This document shows, piece after piece, positions 1-8,000 of a stretch of DNA of 16,626 nt. Origin of the DNA: Betaproteobacteria bacterium (GTDB lineage Bacteria; Pseudomonadota; Gammaproteobacteria; Burkholderiales; SG8-39); contig JAOUFA010000029.1 of assembly GCA_029858545.1 (NCBI GenBank), forward strand, positions 1 to 16,626. Direction: 5' to 3'. The translations under genes were made by a program, and so were the position numbers. The notes under the pieces were generated by a model. The model was not told the origin of the DNA and did no database searches. It was given only the letters and a program-made list of their open reading frames with translations. Within the stretch, counting starts at the first letter, position 1. The number at the start of each line of letters is the position of its first letter.

Positions 1-335
1 AGCCGCTCGAAATGCGGATTCCGCGCATGGACGTGCTCGATGGCGAGGATAGCGTGGTGATACGCGCCGAGGTTCCGGGCGTGGAGAAGAAGGATCTGGA
101 AATCTCGGTGAACGATACGTCGGTCACGATCAAGGGCAAGATCATGCGCGAAGCGAAGGAGGAGAAGGCCGACTACTACCGTTGCGAGATCGGCGGCGGC
201 GAATTCATCCGCAGCCTCGGGCTGCCCTGCGCGGTCGACGCCTCGAAGGCGAGCGCCCACCTGAAAGACGGCATGCTCGAACTGACGCTGCCCAAGATCG
301 AAAAGGCCAAGCGCCTCCGGGTCAAGATCGACTGA
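1..335 (+). CDS. Hsp20/alpha-crystallin small heat-shock protein, 5' end missing
   Basis: Small ATP-independent holdase chaperone that binds unfolding proteins in the cytoplasm. About 110 residues are visible and form nearly a whole alpha-crystallin domain. It starts with PRMDVLDGEDSVVIRAEVPG, continues through KDLEISVNDTSVTIKG and ends with the family hallmark DGMLELTLPK near the C-terminus. The tail RLRVKID carries a V-x-I type ending. Bacterial Hsp20 proteins are usually about 140-150 residues. The frame is open to base 1 (PLE precedes the first Met at base 12), so the variable N-terminal arm almost certainly lies left of the window and the Met at 12 is probably internal. The stop is TGA at 333-335. 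It converges with the amidohydrolase, and a GC-rich hairpin follows 24 bp after the stop. The family call is secure; which paralogue it is cannot be told. Confidence 0.92.
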   Translation, partial: PLEMRIPRMDVLDGEDSVVIRAEVPGVEKKDLEISVNDTSVTIKGKIMREAKEEKADYYRCEIGGGEFIRSLGLPCAVDASKASAHLKDGMLELTLPKIEKAKRLRVKID

Positions 336-359
336 GGGGGGTCGGCGTACGCACCCTTG

Positions 360-400
360 CCGGCGGCGCGCCTCGCGCGCCGGCGGGTGCGGCGTTTCTT
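360..400 (+). terminator. Possible terminator of the Hsp20 gene
   Basis: A 12-bp stem with one G-G mismatch (360-371 with 375-386) closes a CTC loop and is followed by a short T-rich stretch (GTTTCTT, about 393-400). The stem is strong but the U-tract is weak and about 7 nt away, so Rho-independent function is only plausible. Confidence 0.35.
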
Positions 401-450
401 GTGTGCCGGCAGCGCGATGCGGTCCGGCGCTTCGCGATCCCTGAGGATCA

Positions 451-481
451 GTCAAGCAAGGGAAGACCGCCCAAACGGGCG
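451..481 (-). terminator. Possible terminator of the amidohydrolase transcript
   Basis: Read on the minus strand, a perfect 5-bp stem (CGCCC/GGGCG, 468-481, 4-nt loop) is followed by GTCTTCCCTTGCTTGAC, which is pyrimidine-rich but not a clean U-run. A second perfect palindrome at 545-558 lies between it and the gene end at 598. The call is weak. Confidence 0.25.
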
Positions 482-597
482 TCCGCTTCAGTCCAGATTA
501 TGCACATCCGAAAGACCCGGGCCTTGATCCACGTCAGCGGGTAATCGGCTCAAGCCGAGATCGCCGACGAGATCATCCGCTTCCCTGGCGCAGGTCA

Positions 598-1590
598 CTA
601 TCGAAATTCGAATATCCGCCCGGCATTTCCCGAGCGCACGCGATTGCGTACCCCGTCGGGCAGCCGGTCGACGCGCGCCAGGCAGCCGATCGGGTCGCCG
701 ATCGTATGCGGGTAGTCCGATCCGTAGAGAACGCGGTCCGAGCCGAACACGCGCACCGCCATCGCCAGCGCGTCGTCGCTGAACACCACCGCATCGGCCC
801 AGATGCGCCGCGCGACGAGGCTCGGTTTCTCGCCGAGCTTCACGCGGCAGGCCGGGATATGCTCGTAGCACTGGTCGAGCCTGCCGATCAGAAAGGGCAG
901 CGCGCCGCCCCCGTGGCTGGCGATGATCCGCACATTCGGATAGCGATCGAAAAATCCGTCGAACATCATGCGCGACACCGCGAGCGAGGTGTCGAAGGTG
1001 AAGCCGATCGACGCGGTGAGCTGGAACTGCGTCATGTCCATTTCGCGCACCCCCGGCGGAGCGGTCGGGTGCACCAGCACCGGCAGTTTCTTCGCGTCGA
1101 TCGCCTGCCAGATCGGCGCGAACAGCGGATCGGTGAGCGGACGCTCGGCGACATTGGCGAGCACCATCACGCCGCAGGCGCCGGCCTTGGTCGCGCGCGC
1201 GAGTTCCTTCAGCGCCGCCTTCGGGTACTGCCAGGGCAGCGAGCAGAACCACTGGATACGGTCGGGCCGCGCCTTGCGCGCGTTGGCCATTTCGTCGTTC
1301 ATGATTCTCGCCGCCTGGAGGCTCACCGCCTCCCCGCCCCAGTAGCAGTTCGGGCAGGTGAGCGACACCACCGAGACATCGATCCCAACCTTATCCATGT
1401 TGCGGATGCGCAGGTCCCAGTCGAACATCTCAGGCACCGGGGTCATGAACGGCGCGCCGTCGAGATGGATCGCGCGCAGCCCGCCGGTCACGGTCTTCAG
1501 CGTATAACGCGGGCGGCCATGCTGTTCGAGCAGCTTGAGCCAGGCGTGGTTGAGAACGTGGGTGTGGACGTCGATGACGGGCGTGGCCAT
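598..1590 (-). CDS. Amidohydrolase-2 family metal-dependent hydrolase/decarboxylase (ACMSD-like)
   Basis: Predicted cytoplasmic TIM-barrel enzyme of the amidohydrolase superfamily, 330 residues, full length. Visible metal and catalytic residues are the N-terminal DVHTH (His9, His11), LVHP (His174), ASHGGG (His226) and YGSDYPH (Asp292). The set and spacing closely match the ACMSD subgroup, where known members decarboxylate or hydrate aromatic-ring-derived acids. GRLDQ (Arg237) sits where ACMSD has a substrate-contacting arginine. The arginine expected near residue 50 is not evident, so the substrate probably differs from ACMS. The start ATG at 1590 lies one base after the stop of the Bug-receptor remnant (TGACATG) and is preceded by GGTGGA. 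It therefore appears to be transcribed, and perhaps translationally coupled, from the remnant's promoter. No other catabolic gene is in its transcript. The family call is strong; the reaction is unknown. Confidence 0.87.
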   Translation of the reverse strand: MATPVIDVHTHVLNHAWLKLLEQHGRPRYTLKTVTGGLRAIHLDGAPFMTPVPEMFDWDLRIRNMDKVGIDVSVVSLTCPNCYWGGEAVSLQAARIMNDEMANARKARPDRIQWFCSLPWQYPKAALKELARATKAGACGVMVLANVAERPLTDPLFAPIWQAIDAKKLPVLVHPTAPPGVREMDMTQFQLTASIGFTFDTSLAVSRMMFDGFFDRYPNVRIIASHGGGALPFLIGRLDQCYEHIPACRVKLGEKPSLVARRIWADAVVFSDDALAMAVRVFGSDRVLYGSDYPHTIGDPIGCLARVDRLPDGVRNRVRSGNAGRIFEFR

Positions 1591-1591
1591 G

Positions 1592-1825
1592 TCAGTCCAC
1601 CCGGGCGCCCGAAGTGCGCAGCGTTCCCGCGCCGGGCCGATTTTCCACCACGATGGGCTGGCCGAGCGCAGGCAAGAGCCGCCCGCTCACCGCGCGCGCG
1701 AGGGCGTCGGTGAGCGCACCCGGCGGATAGGCGACCCGCCAAGTGAGTGGCCGCGAAGGCCGGGCGTGCTGCGCGGCCGCGGGCGCCGCACGCAGCGCGG
1801 CGAGCAACAACATCAGGATTCTCAT
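1592..1825 (-). pseudogene. Internally deleted Bug/TctC-type tricarboxylate transport receptor remnant
   Basis: Encodes 77 residues. A hydrophobic signal peptide (MRILMLLLAALRAAPAAAQ) leads into a segment typical of the start of mature Bug receptors: RVAYPPGALTDALAR, then LGQPIVVENRPGAGT. Intact Bug proteins are about 320 residues, periplasmic, and bind carboxylates for TTT transport. Here the sequence jumps after RPGAG to TLRTSGARVD and stops. That ending resembles the extreme C-terminus usual in the family (a short helix followed by SGA-like residues), so an in-frame internal deletion of roughly 240 residues is the simplest reading. I chose ATG 1825 because GGAGGT sits 7 nt upstream; the longer frame starting at 1852 would begin inside the proposed -10 box. 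It cannot form the two-lobed binding fold, so it is non-functional as a receptor. It could be a leader peptide for the amidohydrolase. The family is clear; the deletion model is an inference. Confidence 0.72.
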
Positions 1826-1832
1826 CGATGTT

Positions 1833-1838
1833 ACCTCC
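1833..1838 (-). promoter_or_regulatory. Strong Shine-Dalgarno of the receptor remnant
   Basis: Minus-strand GGAGGT lies 7 nt before ATG 1825. It decides the start in favour of 1825 over the longer frame beginning at 1852. Confidence 0.7.
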
Positions 1839-1851
1839 ATGCGAAGCGACA

Positions 1852-1880
1852 AGCGTAGACTCGGCCCGTAGCGCGGTCAA
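1852..1880 (-). promoter_or_regulatory. Candidate sigma-70 promoter for remnant plus amidohydrolase
   Basis: On the minus strand TTGACC (1880-1875) is separated by exactly 17 bp from TACGCT (1857-1852). The -35 box matches consensus at 5 of 6 positions and the -10 at 3 of 6. Initiation about 7 nt downstream would give a short leader of about 20 nt ahead of the Shine-Dalgarno/ATG at 1825. It is the best promoter-like match I found by eye in the window. It is not proven. Confidence 0.45.
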
Positions 1881-2006
1881 TCCGGCGCAACCACTGTTTC
1901 GCTGCGCAACGCCGTGCCGAGGCGCGGTTCGCAGCCGGTTCGGCGTTACACTGCTTCGTCCCCGCCATCGTCGCCCGCCGAACCGCTCCCCGGAGTTCCC
2001 TTCCCG
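1853..2006. other. Divergent intergenic region between receptor remnant and GST gene
   Basis: 154 bp. It contains the minus-strand promoter candidate at 1852-1880. On the GST side only a weak TACACT (1947-1952) without a convincing -35, and a GGAG at 1992-1995 that is 11 nt from the GST start, can be pointed to. No regulator site or gene was recognised. Confidence 0.5.
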
Positions 2007-2786
2007 ATGACCGAATACATCCTTCACAACGCCCCGCAATCGACCTGCAGCCAGCGCGTACGCTTCGTGCTGAATGCGAAGGGCCTGGCGTTTGCAGAAC
2101 ACAAGCTCGATTTGTTCTCCGGCGACCAGCTCAAACCCGAATATCTGAAGATCAATCCGAACGGCGTGGTCCCGGCGCTGATCCATCGCGGGCGCACGGT
2201 GCTCGATTCGGCGGTGATCATCGAATACCTGGACGAAATCCGCGGCGACGTCTCTCCGTTCACCCCCGGCGATCCGGTCGAGCGTGCGCGCATGCGCTGG
2301 ATGATGCGCTACATCGACGAAATCCCGACCCCCGCGGTGCGCGTGCCCTCGTACAACCTCGCGTTCCTGCCGCACTTCCAGAAAATGAGCGAGGAGGCTT
2401 TCGTTGCGCTCGCCGAATCAAAACCGCTGCGCAAGGAGTTCCTGCTCGGCATGGGTCGCACCGGTTTTCCAAAAAAGGAAATGGACCAGGCGCTCGACCG
2501 TCTGAGTCGCGCGGTCGCGCGGATGGACGAATGGATCGGCGAGAGCGGCGGGCCCTGGCTGATGGGCAAGAACCTGACGCTCGCCGACATCGCGATCATG
2601 CCGGTGATCGTGCGCATGGACGACGTCAACCTCGGCGCGAGCTGGGCCGGGCGGCCCGCCGTCGCGCGCTGGCTGGACCTGATCCGCGCGCAACCGGCGT
2701 TCAAGACGACCTACTACCACGGCTCGCTGCTGACGGAGAAGTACCCGCACCTGGCCGATTTGCGCCGCCCTTCGGCGGCTCGCTAA
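2007..2786 (+). CDS. Glutathione S-transferase family protein
   Basis: Cytosolic-type GST of 259 residues that should conjugate or transfer glutathione to an electrophilic substrate or reduce it. The thioredoxin-like N-terminal domain (about 1-80) begins YILHNAPQSTCSQRVRF, with candidate catalytic Ser12/Cys14. It has the cis-Pro VPAL motif (Val55-Pro56) and the GSH gamma-glutamyl contact DSAVIIEYLDE (Asp67-Ser68). The helical C-terminal domain carries the N-capping motif NLTLADIAIMP (about 189-199). The length is slightly above the usual 200-230 because of a longer helical domain. I chose ATG 2007 because the GST fold begins immediately there; the upstream extension to 1914 is proline-rich and unrelated to the fold. 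GGAG at 1992-1995 is a slightly distant SD. The reductive dehalogenase-like gene starts 14 bp after its stop, so the two are probably one transcript. That hints at shared work on a halogenated or aromatic substrate; this is an inference. Its class (beta-etherase-like, zeta-like or other) cannot be fixed by eye. Confidence 0.88.
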   Translation: MTEYILHNAPQSTCSQRVRFVLNAKGLAFAEHKLDLFSGDQLKPEYLKINPNGVVPALIHRGRTVLDSAVIIEYLDEIRGDVSPFTPGDPVERARMRWMMRYIDEIPTPAVRVPSYNLAFLPHFQKMSEEAFVALAESKPLRKEFLLGMGRTGFPKKEMDQALDRLSRAVARMDEWIGESGGPWLMGKNLTLADIAIMPVIVRMDDVNLGASWAGRPAVARWLDLIRAQPAFKTTYYHGSLLTEKYPHLADLRRPSAAR

Positions 2787-2800
2787 CCGGGTCGGCTAGC

Positions 2801-4996
2801 ATGCTGATTCACCCGCGCTCGAAGGACCGGCCATTTCATTTCGGCCCCTTTCCGCTGGAATCCCTGCCGCGCGATGACCGGGTGCTGGAACGCGAACGGC
2901 TGTCGCCGCCGCAGACCCCCGCACCCAGCCTTCCGTCCGAAACCTTGCTCACACGGGCGGCGGATCACTACCGCGAAGTCTTTACGCGCTTTGCCGAGGG
3001 TCCGGTCGCGCCCACGCGCGCGCCGCTGCCCGGGGAACTCGAACCGCGCGTCGCGGATATCAAGGGTGCGGCCTACTTCATGGACGCAAGTCAGGTCGGC
3101 ATCTGCCGCGTGCCCGACTCGGCCTGGCTCCCTGGTCTGCCGAAGCAAGCGCATCCGTTCTCGGTGGTCATCCTGGTCGAACATGGACGCCGACCCGAAC
3201 CGGACAATCCGGCCCGCGGCTGGACACGCGACGCCGCTGCCGCGGTCGCCGCAATGCGTGCCGCGGAAATCATCGCCGTGCTTGCCGGGCATATCCGCTG
3301 CATGGGCTTCGCCGCGCAAGGTCATGTCGCGGGACGGTGCGCGCTCGATCTGGAGAAACTCGCGGTACTCTCCGGCCTCGCGGTGCGCGCGGACGACGGT
3401 ATCGAGAATCCGTATCTGGCGCGGCGATTCTCGGTCGCGGCGCTGTCGACCGACTACGAACTGATTCCCGACCGGCCGCTGCACGCCGCAGCGCTCGGCG
3501 CCAAGGGCCTGCGCTACTGGTGGGGGATCGACGGCGCACAGTCGGGCAGGGAGCGCAACCGCCAGGCGAAGCGCGCCTCGCACCTGAGCCGCTACCCGAT
3601 GGAAACCGTCAAACGGGTGGATCGGCCAACGACGCTGATCCTCGACGACGAGGTGCCGCGCGTACCCAAGCGCGCGGCGTTCTTCCAGCGCGCGCTGCAT
3701 GGGGATCTGGGCGACAAGGCCCGGCACGAGCGCAAGCGGTTCGCGTTCAAGACGCCGCTCTCGTACAGCCTGCTGCAGTCGATTCGCGCGCTGGTTCCGC
3801 TGCAGGACGGCGAACTTGGCAAGTCGGACTCGAGCGGCTTCGGCAATCCCGCCTCCAACGCGCGCGCGATCAAGTCGCTCTCGTATTTCCTCGGCTCCGA
3901 CCTGACCGGGATCTGCGAGATTCCGCGCTATGCCTGGTATTCGCACAAGGAGGACGGCAACGCGATCGAACCGTATCACCGCTACGCCGTGGTGATGCTG
4001 ATCGACCAGGGTTTCGACACCATGGAGGGGGCGAGCGGCGACGACTGGATATCGGGCGCGCAGTCGATGCGCGGCTATCTGCGCGGCGCCGAAATTGCGG
4101 GAATCATGGCCGAGTTCCTGCGCGGCCACGGCTTTCCCGCCCGATCGCAAACCAACGCCGACAGCGACGTGCTCCAGCTCCCGCTCGTGCTGTGGGCCGG
4201 GCTGGGGGAACTCAGCCGCATCGGCGAGCTGGTGCTCAACCCCTTCGTCGGTCCGAGATTCAAGTCGGTGGTGTTCACGACCGATCTTCCGCTGGAGGTC
4301 GACCGGCCTATCGATTTCGGCCTGCAGTATTTCTGCGCCAACTGCCTGAAGTGCGCGCGAGAGTGCCCGTGCAGCGCGATTCCGTTCGGCGACAAGGTGA
4401 TGTTCAACGGCTACGAAATCTGGAAACCCGACGTCGAGCGCTGCGCGCGCTACCGGGTAACCAATCCGAAGGGCTCGGCCTGCGGCCGCTGCATGAAGAC
4501 CTGCCCGATCAACAAGGTGGTGGACGCCGACGGCGGGTGGCTGACGCGCGCCGCGAGCTGGCTCGGTGTCAACGCGCTATGGCTCAAGCCGCTGCTGGTG
4601 CCGATCGCGACCTGGCTCGACGATCGCCTCGGCAACGGCACCCGCAATCCGGTCAAGAAATGGTGGTTCGATCACGAGTTCGTCGACGGCGTGGCGGTCG
4701 CCCCGCGCGGCAGCAACCAGCGCGATATCGATCCGCGCAAGAAGGTCGATCCGCTGCACGCCAGGACCATCGCCTACTACCCCGCGAGCATGATGCCCCC
4801 GCCCGACCAACCCGGCCCGGTCGAAGTCGATCGCAAGGCCGCGCTCGCCGCGGCGGCCTTGCTCGAGACCCCGCAGCAGGCCCGCCTGCGGTCGGCCGCC
4901 GGAGGCGCCGTTCCGCCGCACTACGTCCCGACGCCCGCGCTCGGCGCGGCCCCGCCGTCGGACAACACCGCGGCGGCCGGGAGTCCGTACAAGTAG
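2801..4996 (+). CDS. Reductive dehalogenase-family protein with duplicated core and two [4Fe-4S] sites
   Basis: 731 residues. The C-terminal half has the RdhA core layout. GPRFK...TTDLPLEVDRPIDFG leads directly into CANCLKCARECP (Cys512, 515, 518, 522), followed by Cys548-x12-Cys561-x2-Cys564-x3-Cys568-Pro. These are the two ferredoxin-like [4Fe-4S] clusters that pass electrons to cobalamin in RdhA and epoxyqueuosine reductase. The core appears twice. KGAAYFMDASQVGICRVP (from about 85) aligns with KSLSYFLGSDLTGICEIP (from about 358). MRAAEIIAVLAG aligns with LRGAEIAGIMAE, and ARRFSVAALSTDYELIPDRP with GPRFKSVVFTTDLPLEVDRP. Only the second copy is followed by Fe-S motifs. There is no Tat signal or RdhB anchor, so it is expected in the cytoplasm, like catabolic rather than respiratory RdhA. 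It lacks the C-terminal flavin/ferredoxin reductase module of self-sufficient RdhA, so an outside electron donor is needed. The tail (about 660-731) is Pro/Ala-rich. I chose ATG 2801 because the in-frame extension upstream overlaps the GST. The substrate is unknown. Confidence 0.82.
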   Translation: MLIHPRSKDRPFHFGPFPLESLPRDDRVLERERLSPPQTPAPSLPSETLLTRAADHYREVFTRFAEGPVAPTRAPLPGELEPRVADIKGAAYFMDASQVGICRVPDSAWLPGLPKQAHPFSVVILVEHGRRPEPDNPARGWTRDAAAAVAAMRAAEIIAVLAGHIRCMGFAAQGHVAGRCALDLEKLAVLSGLAVRADDGIENPYLARRFSVAALSTDYELIPDRPLHAAALGAKGLRYWWGIDGAQSGRERNRQAKRASHLSRYPMETVKRVDRPTTLILDDEVPRVPKRAAFFQRALHGDLGDKARHERKRFAFKTPLSYSLLQSIRALVPLQDGELGKSDSSGFGNPASNARAIKSLSYFLGSDLTGICEIPRYAWYSHKEDGNAIEPYHRYAVVMLIDQGFDTMEGASGDDWISGAQSMRGYLRGAEIAGIMAEFLRGHGFPARSQTNADSDVLQLPLVLWAGLGELSRIGELVLNPFVGPRFKSVVFTTDLPLEVDRPIDFGLQYFCANCLKCARECPCSAIPFGDKVMFNGYEIWKPDVERCARYRVTNPKGSACGRCMKTCPINKVVDADGGWLTRAASWLGVNALWLKPLLVPIATWLDDRLGNGTRNPVKKWWFDHEFVDGVAVAPRGSNQRDIDPRKKVDPLHARTIAYYPASMMPPPDQPGPVEVDRKAALAAAALLETPQQARLRSAAGGAVPPHYVPTPALGAAPPSDNTAAAGSPYK

Positions 4997-5015
4997 ACGG
5001 CGCGGAACGCTCGCC

Positions 5016-8000
5016 TCAGTCCGCGTTGCCGGTCAGAAACGCCGCTGCCGGAAAATGGGCGAACGCGCCCGCGAGCGCAATCGCACCGTCGCGCACCGCG
5101 AGCTTTTCGCCGGTCAGCACGTTGGTGAGCGGGGTGCCCTCGGCGAGCCCGCTCGCCGCGACCGCCGTGTCGCCCCACACCGCTTCGCCGAGCGGCAGGC
5201 GCTGCGCATCGCCGAGCAGCCGCGCGAACAGGCGTCCGGCGATCACCACCAGCTTGCTCGACGCGTGCTGGCGCGCGTACGCGACGACATGCGCCGCCCG
5301 CGCGCCACGCACCGCGAGACCCGCGTAGGAGCCGTCGCGCATCAGCAGCAGATGGCGGCGCCGCAGATCCAGCAGCTGCGCGGTAACCAGCAGCTTCGCG
5401 CGCCCGTCGTGCGGCGCCGCGGCGAGCGCCTGCGCGATACCCGGCAATTCGCCCGCTGCGGTGCCCCGCAGCGCGTCGAGGGTCTGCTCGCGCAGCGCGT
5501 AGTCGACCCGCCGGCGGTTGTCGGGATCGACCAGGCTCAGGTCCATCAACTCGTTGCCCTGGTAGAGGTCGGGCACGCCCGGCGAGGTGAACTTGATGAG
5601 CACCATCGACAGGCTGTTCAGCGCGCCGAACCAGGCGAGGCGGTCAGCCTGCGCACGCAAATCGTCGAGAAACGGATTCGACCGCCGGGAATCGAGGATC
5701 CCGCGCAGAAAATTGACGAGCGCGCGCTCGTAGTCCTCGTTCGGACTGATCCAACTCGTGTGTGCCTTCGCCTCGCGCGCCGCCTTCACGGCATATTGCT
5801 CGATACGCGCGCAGTAGGCCTCGAGCGCATCGCCGCCGACCTCGTGCACCGGAAAGGTCCCGAGCAGCGTCTGGTAGAGCAGATACTCGTCGTTCGCCGA
5901 GGGCGCATGATCGTCCTCGAGCGGCGTGCGCCGTGCCCGGTTGAGCGCACTCCAGCGGCGCAGCAGCAACCGCCACGCCGCGGGCGTCTCCGAGATCACA
6001 TTGATGCGCTGGCGCACGTCCTCGGAGCGCTTGTTGTCGTGCGTCGAGGTCGCGAGCATGGTGTACGGCCAGCGCGCGGCGCGGTCGCTGCTCGCGCCAT
6101 GGAAGGCGCGCACGGTGAACCCGAACACCTCGGGGTCGGCGCCGACCTCGTTGAGCGAGACGAGCCGGTTGAAAAGGTAGAACGCCGTGTCCTCGACCCC
6201 CTTGGCGGCGACCGGCGAAGTGAACTGCTGGAACTTCATCGCGAAACGCAGCACGCGCGCGGCGAGCTCGGGCGGCGCCCCTTCCGCGGCAGCGCCGAGC
6301 AGCACCTGGCGCACGAAGCCGAAAATGCTCGTATCCGCAGCGCGGCTGCGGCGGGTGGCGTGGGCAACCGCCCAGTCGATGTAACGCAGGTCCTGCGCCG
6401 AGGGTTTGTCCGCTATGTAGGTGCGGTACACGGGCAGGCAGGCCGCGACTTCGGAAAGCGCCGCGCGCAACGTGTAGAACGTGTAGTCGCGCGTGCGTCG
6501 GTCGGCGCGCGCGATGCGCAACAGTTCGGTCGCGAGCACGGTCAGCTCCGAGGCGAGCGCGCTTACGGTAATCGCGCGCTTGCCGCGATAGGCGGCTTCC
6601 TCGAACGTGAAGCCACCGCCGACGAATGCGCGCCAGATGCGGTCGATACGCGCGCGCGCGCTGCCATCCACGAACAGGCCGTTCACCACCGCCGCGAAGC
6701 GGTAGCCGGTGGTCCCGTGCAGCGCCCAGGTCTCGGGCACGTGCTCGTGCCGCGCGGTGATCTTCTCGGCAAGAACGTACAGCGGCCGCGCGGGCCTGCC
6801 GTCCGCTTGCGCGAGCGGATCGATGCCGGCCAGCCGCGCGTAGCTCTGCTGGATGCGCGCGAAGTAGCGCTCGGGATCGAACAGGCCGTCCGGATGGTCG
6901 ATGCGCAGACCGGCGACCCTGCCCTGCACCGCGAGCTGCAGGGCGAAGCCGTGCGTCGCGTCGAACACCTCGTCGTCCTCCATGCGCAGCGCGGCAAGTT
7001 CGTTGATGTCGAAGAAGCGGCGGTAGTTGATTTCGTCGGACGCGACGCGCCAGTACGCGAGCCGGTAGCCCTGCGCCTCGAGCAGCGCGTGCAGCGACTC
7101 GCGCGGCGGCGCATTGCACTCGGCGAGTGTCGCGTCGATCGTCTGCGCGACCGCCGCGCAGCGCGCGACCAGTCGCGCCAGGCGTCGCTTGAGAATTTCC
7201 TTGTCGCGCGCGCGCTCGGCGCGCCCCGCCGGATCTTCGGTGTCGCGCGGCGGCAGGTGCCCGAACGCCGCCGCGAGGCTCGACAGCGCCGCGCGGTCGT
7301 CCTCGGAGACCCCTTCGGCGGGCAGCAAGGCCTCGACCCGGCGCAGGATCGCGGGAATTTCACGCGGATCGATCGGAAAACGATGCTCGTAGTAGCGCAG
7401 CGCGAACGCTCCGGCTTCGGGTTCGAAGCGCAGCACCAGTTCACCCTTGTCGAGAACATTGCCGTAATGCTCGCCCAGCACCGGCAGCAGCACCTTGCCG
7501 CGCAGATCGGCGTTCACCGGCTGCCAGTCGATATCGAAGTACTTGGCGCAGGCCGCAGCGGGTCCGTTCTCGAGCACGTCCATCCACCATTGGTTGTCCG
7601 CGCCGTGCACGCCCATGTGATTGGGCACCATGTCGAAGATCTGCCCCAGGCCCTGCGCTTCGAGCGCGGCGCAGAAGCGCTCGAAACCCGCCTCGCCGCC
7701 GATCTCGGGGTTGAGCTTCGTATGGTCGACGATGTCGTAGCCGTGCGTGCTGCCCGCACGGGCGCGCAGGATCGGCGAGCAGTACACGTGGCTGACGCCG
7801 AGCTTCGCGAGATAGGGGACGACGCGCACCGCGTCATCGAACGTGAAGTCGCGGTTGAACTGGAGCCGGTAGGTCGCGCGCGGCACCCGGGCTCCGGCGG
7901 CGTGCGCCGGCGCGCGCCGCTGCGGATGCGGGCGGATCTCCGCGAGCCGGCGCGCACACGAGGCGACGCGCGGATCCTCGGCGATCGCCCCGATGGCGAG

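Larger units (their letters stand above)
336..597. other. 262-bp convergent intergenic region with three short hairpins
   Basis: This lies between the stops of the plus-strand Hsp20 gene and the minus-strand amidohydrolase. I see no gene in it. It holds a GC-rich stem-loop at 360-386, small perfect stems at 436-449 (GATCC, 4-nt loop) and 468-481 (CGCCC, loop AAAC), and a palindrome at 545-558 (TCGGCT/AGCCGA). Their placement between converging genes fits transcription termination from both sides, though none has a classic long U-tract. Confidence 0.5.

Noticed and set aside
706..1713. 335-codon plus-strand frame opposite the amidohydrolase
   Set aside because: His/Arg-rich antisense register shadow. 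The minus strand has a complete amidohydrolase metal site.
1947..1952. TACACT as a -10 box for the GST gene
   Set aside because: No acceptable -35 hexamer is found 16-18 bp upstream (only GC-rich GCGGTT-like sequence), so I did not call a promoter there.
1914..2006. N-terminal extension of the GST frame starting at 1914
   Set aside because: Proline/Ser-rich, unrelated to the GST fold, and the fold begins exactly at the ATG at 2007.
2783..4150. 455-codon minus-strand frame opposite the reductive dehalogenase-like gene
   Set aside because: Exact antisense register shadow. The plus-strand product has clear Fe-S and RdhA motifs.
4997..5015. Bidirectional terminator between the reductive dehalogenase-like gene and malQ-treY
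   Set aside because: Only 19 bp lie between the stops, and I see no stem-loop or U-tract.
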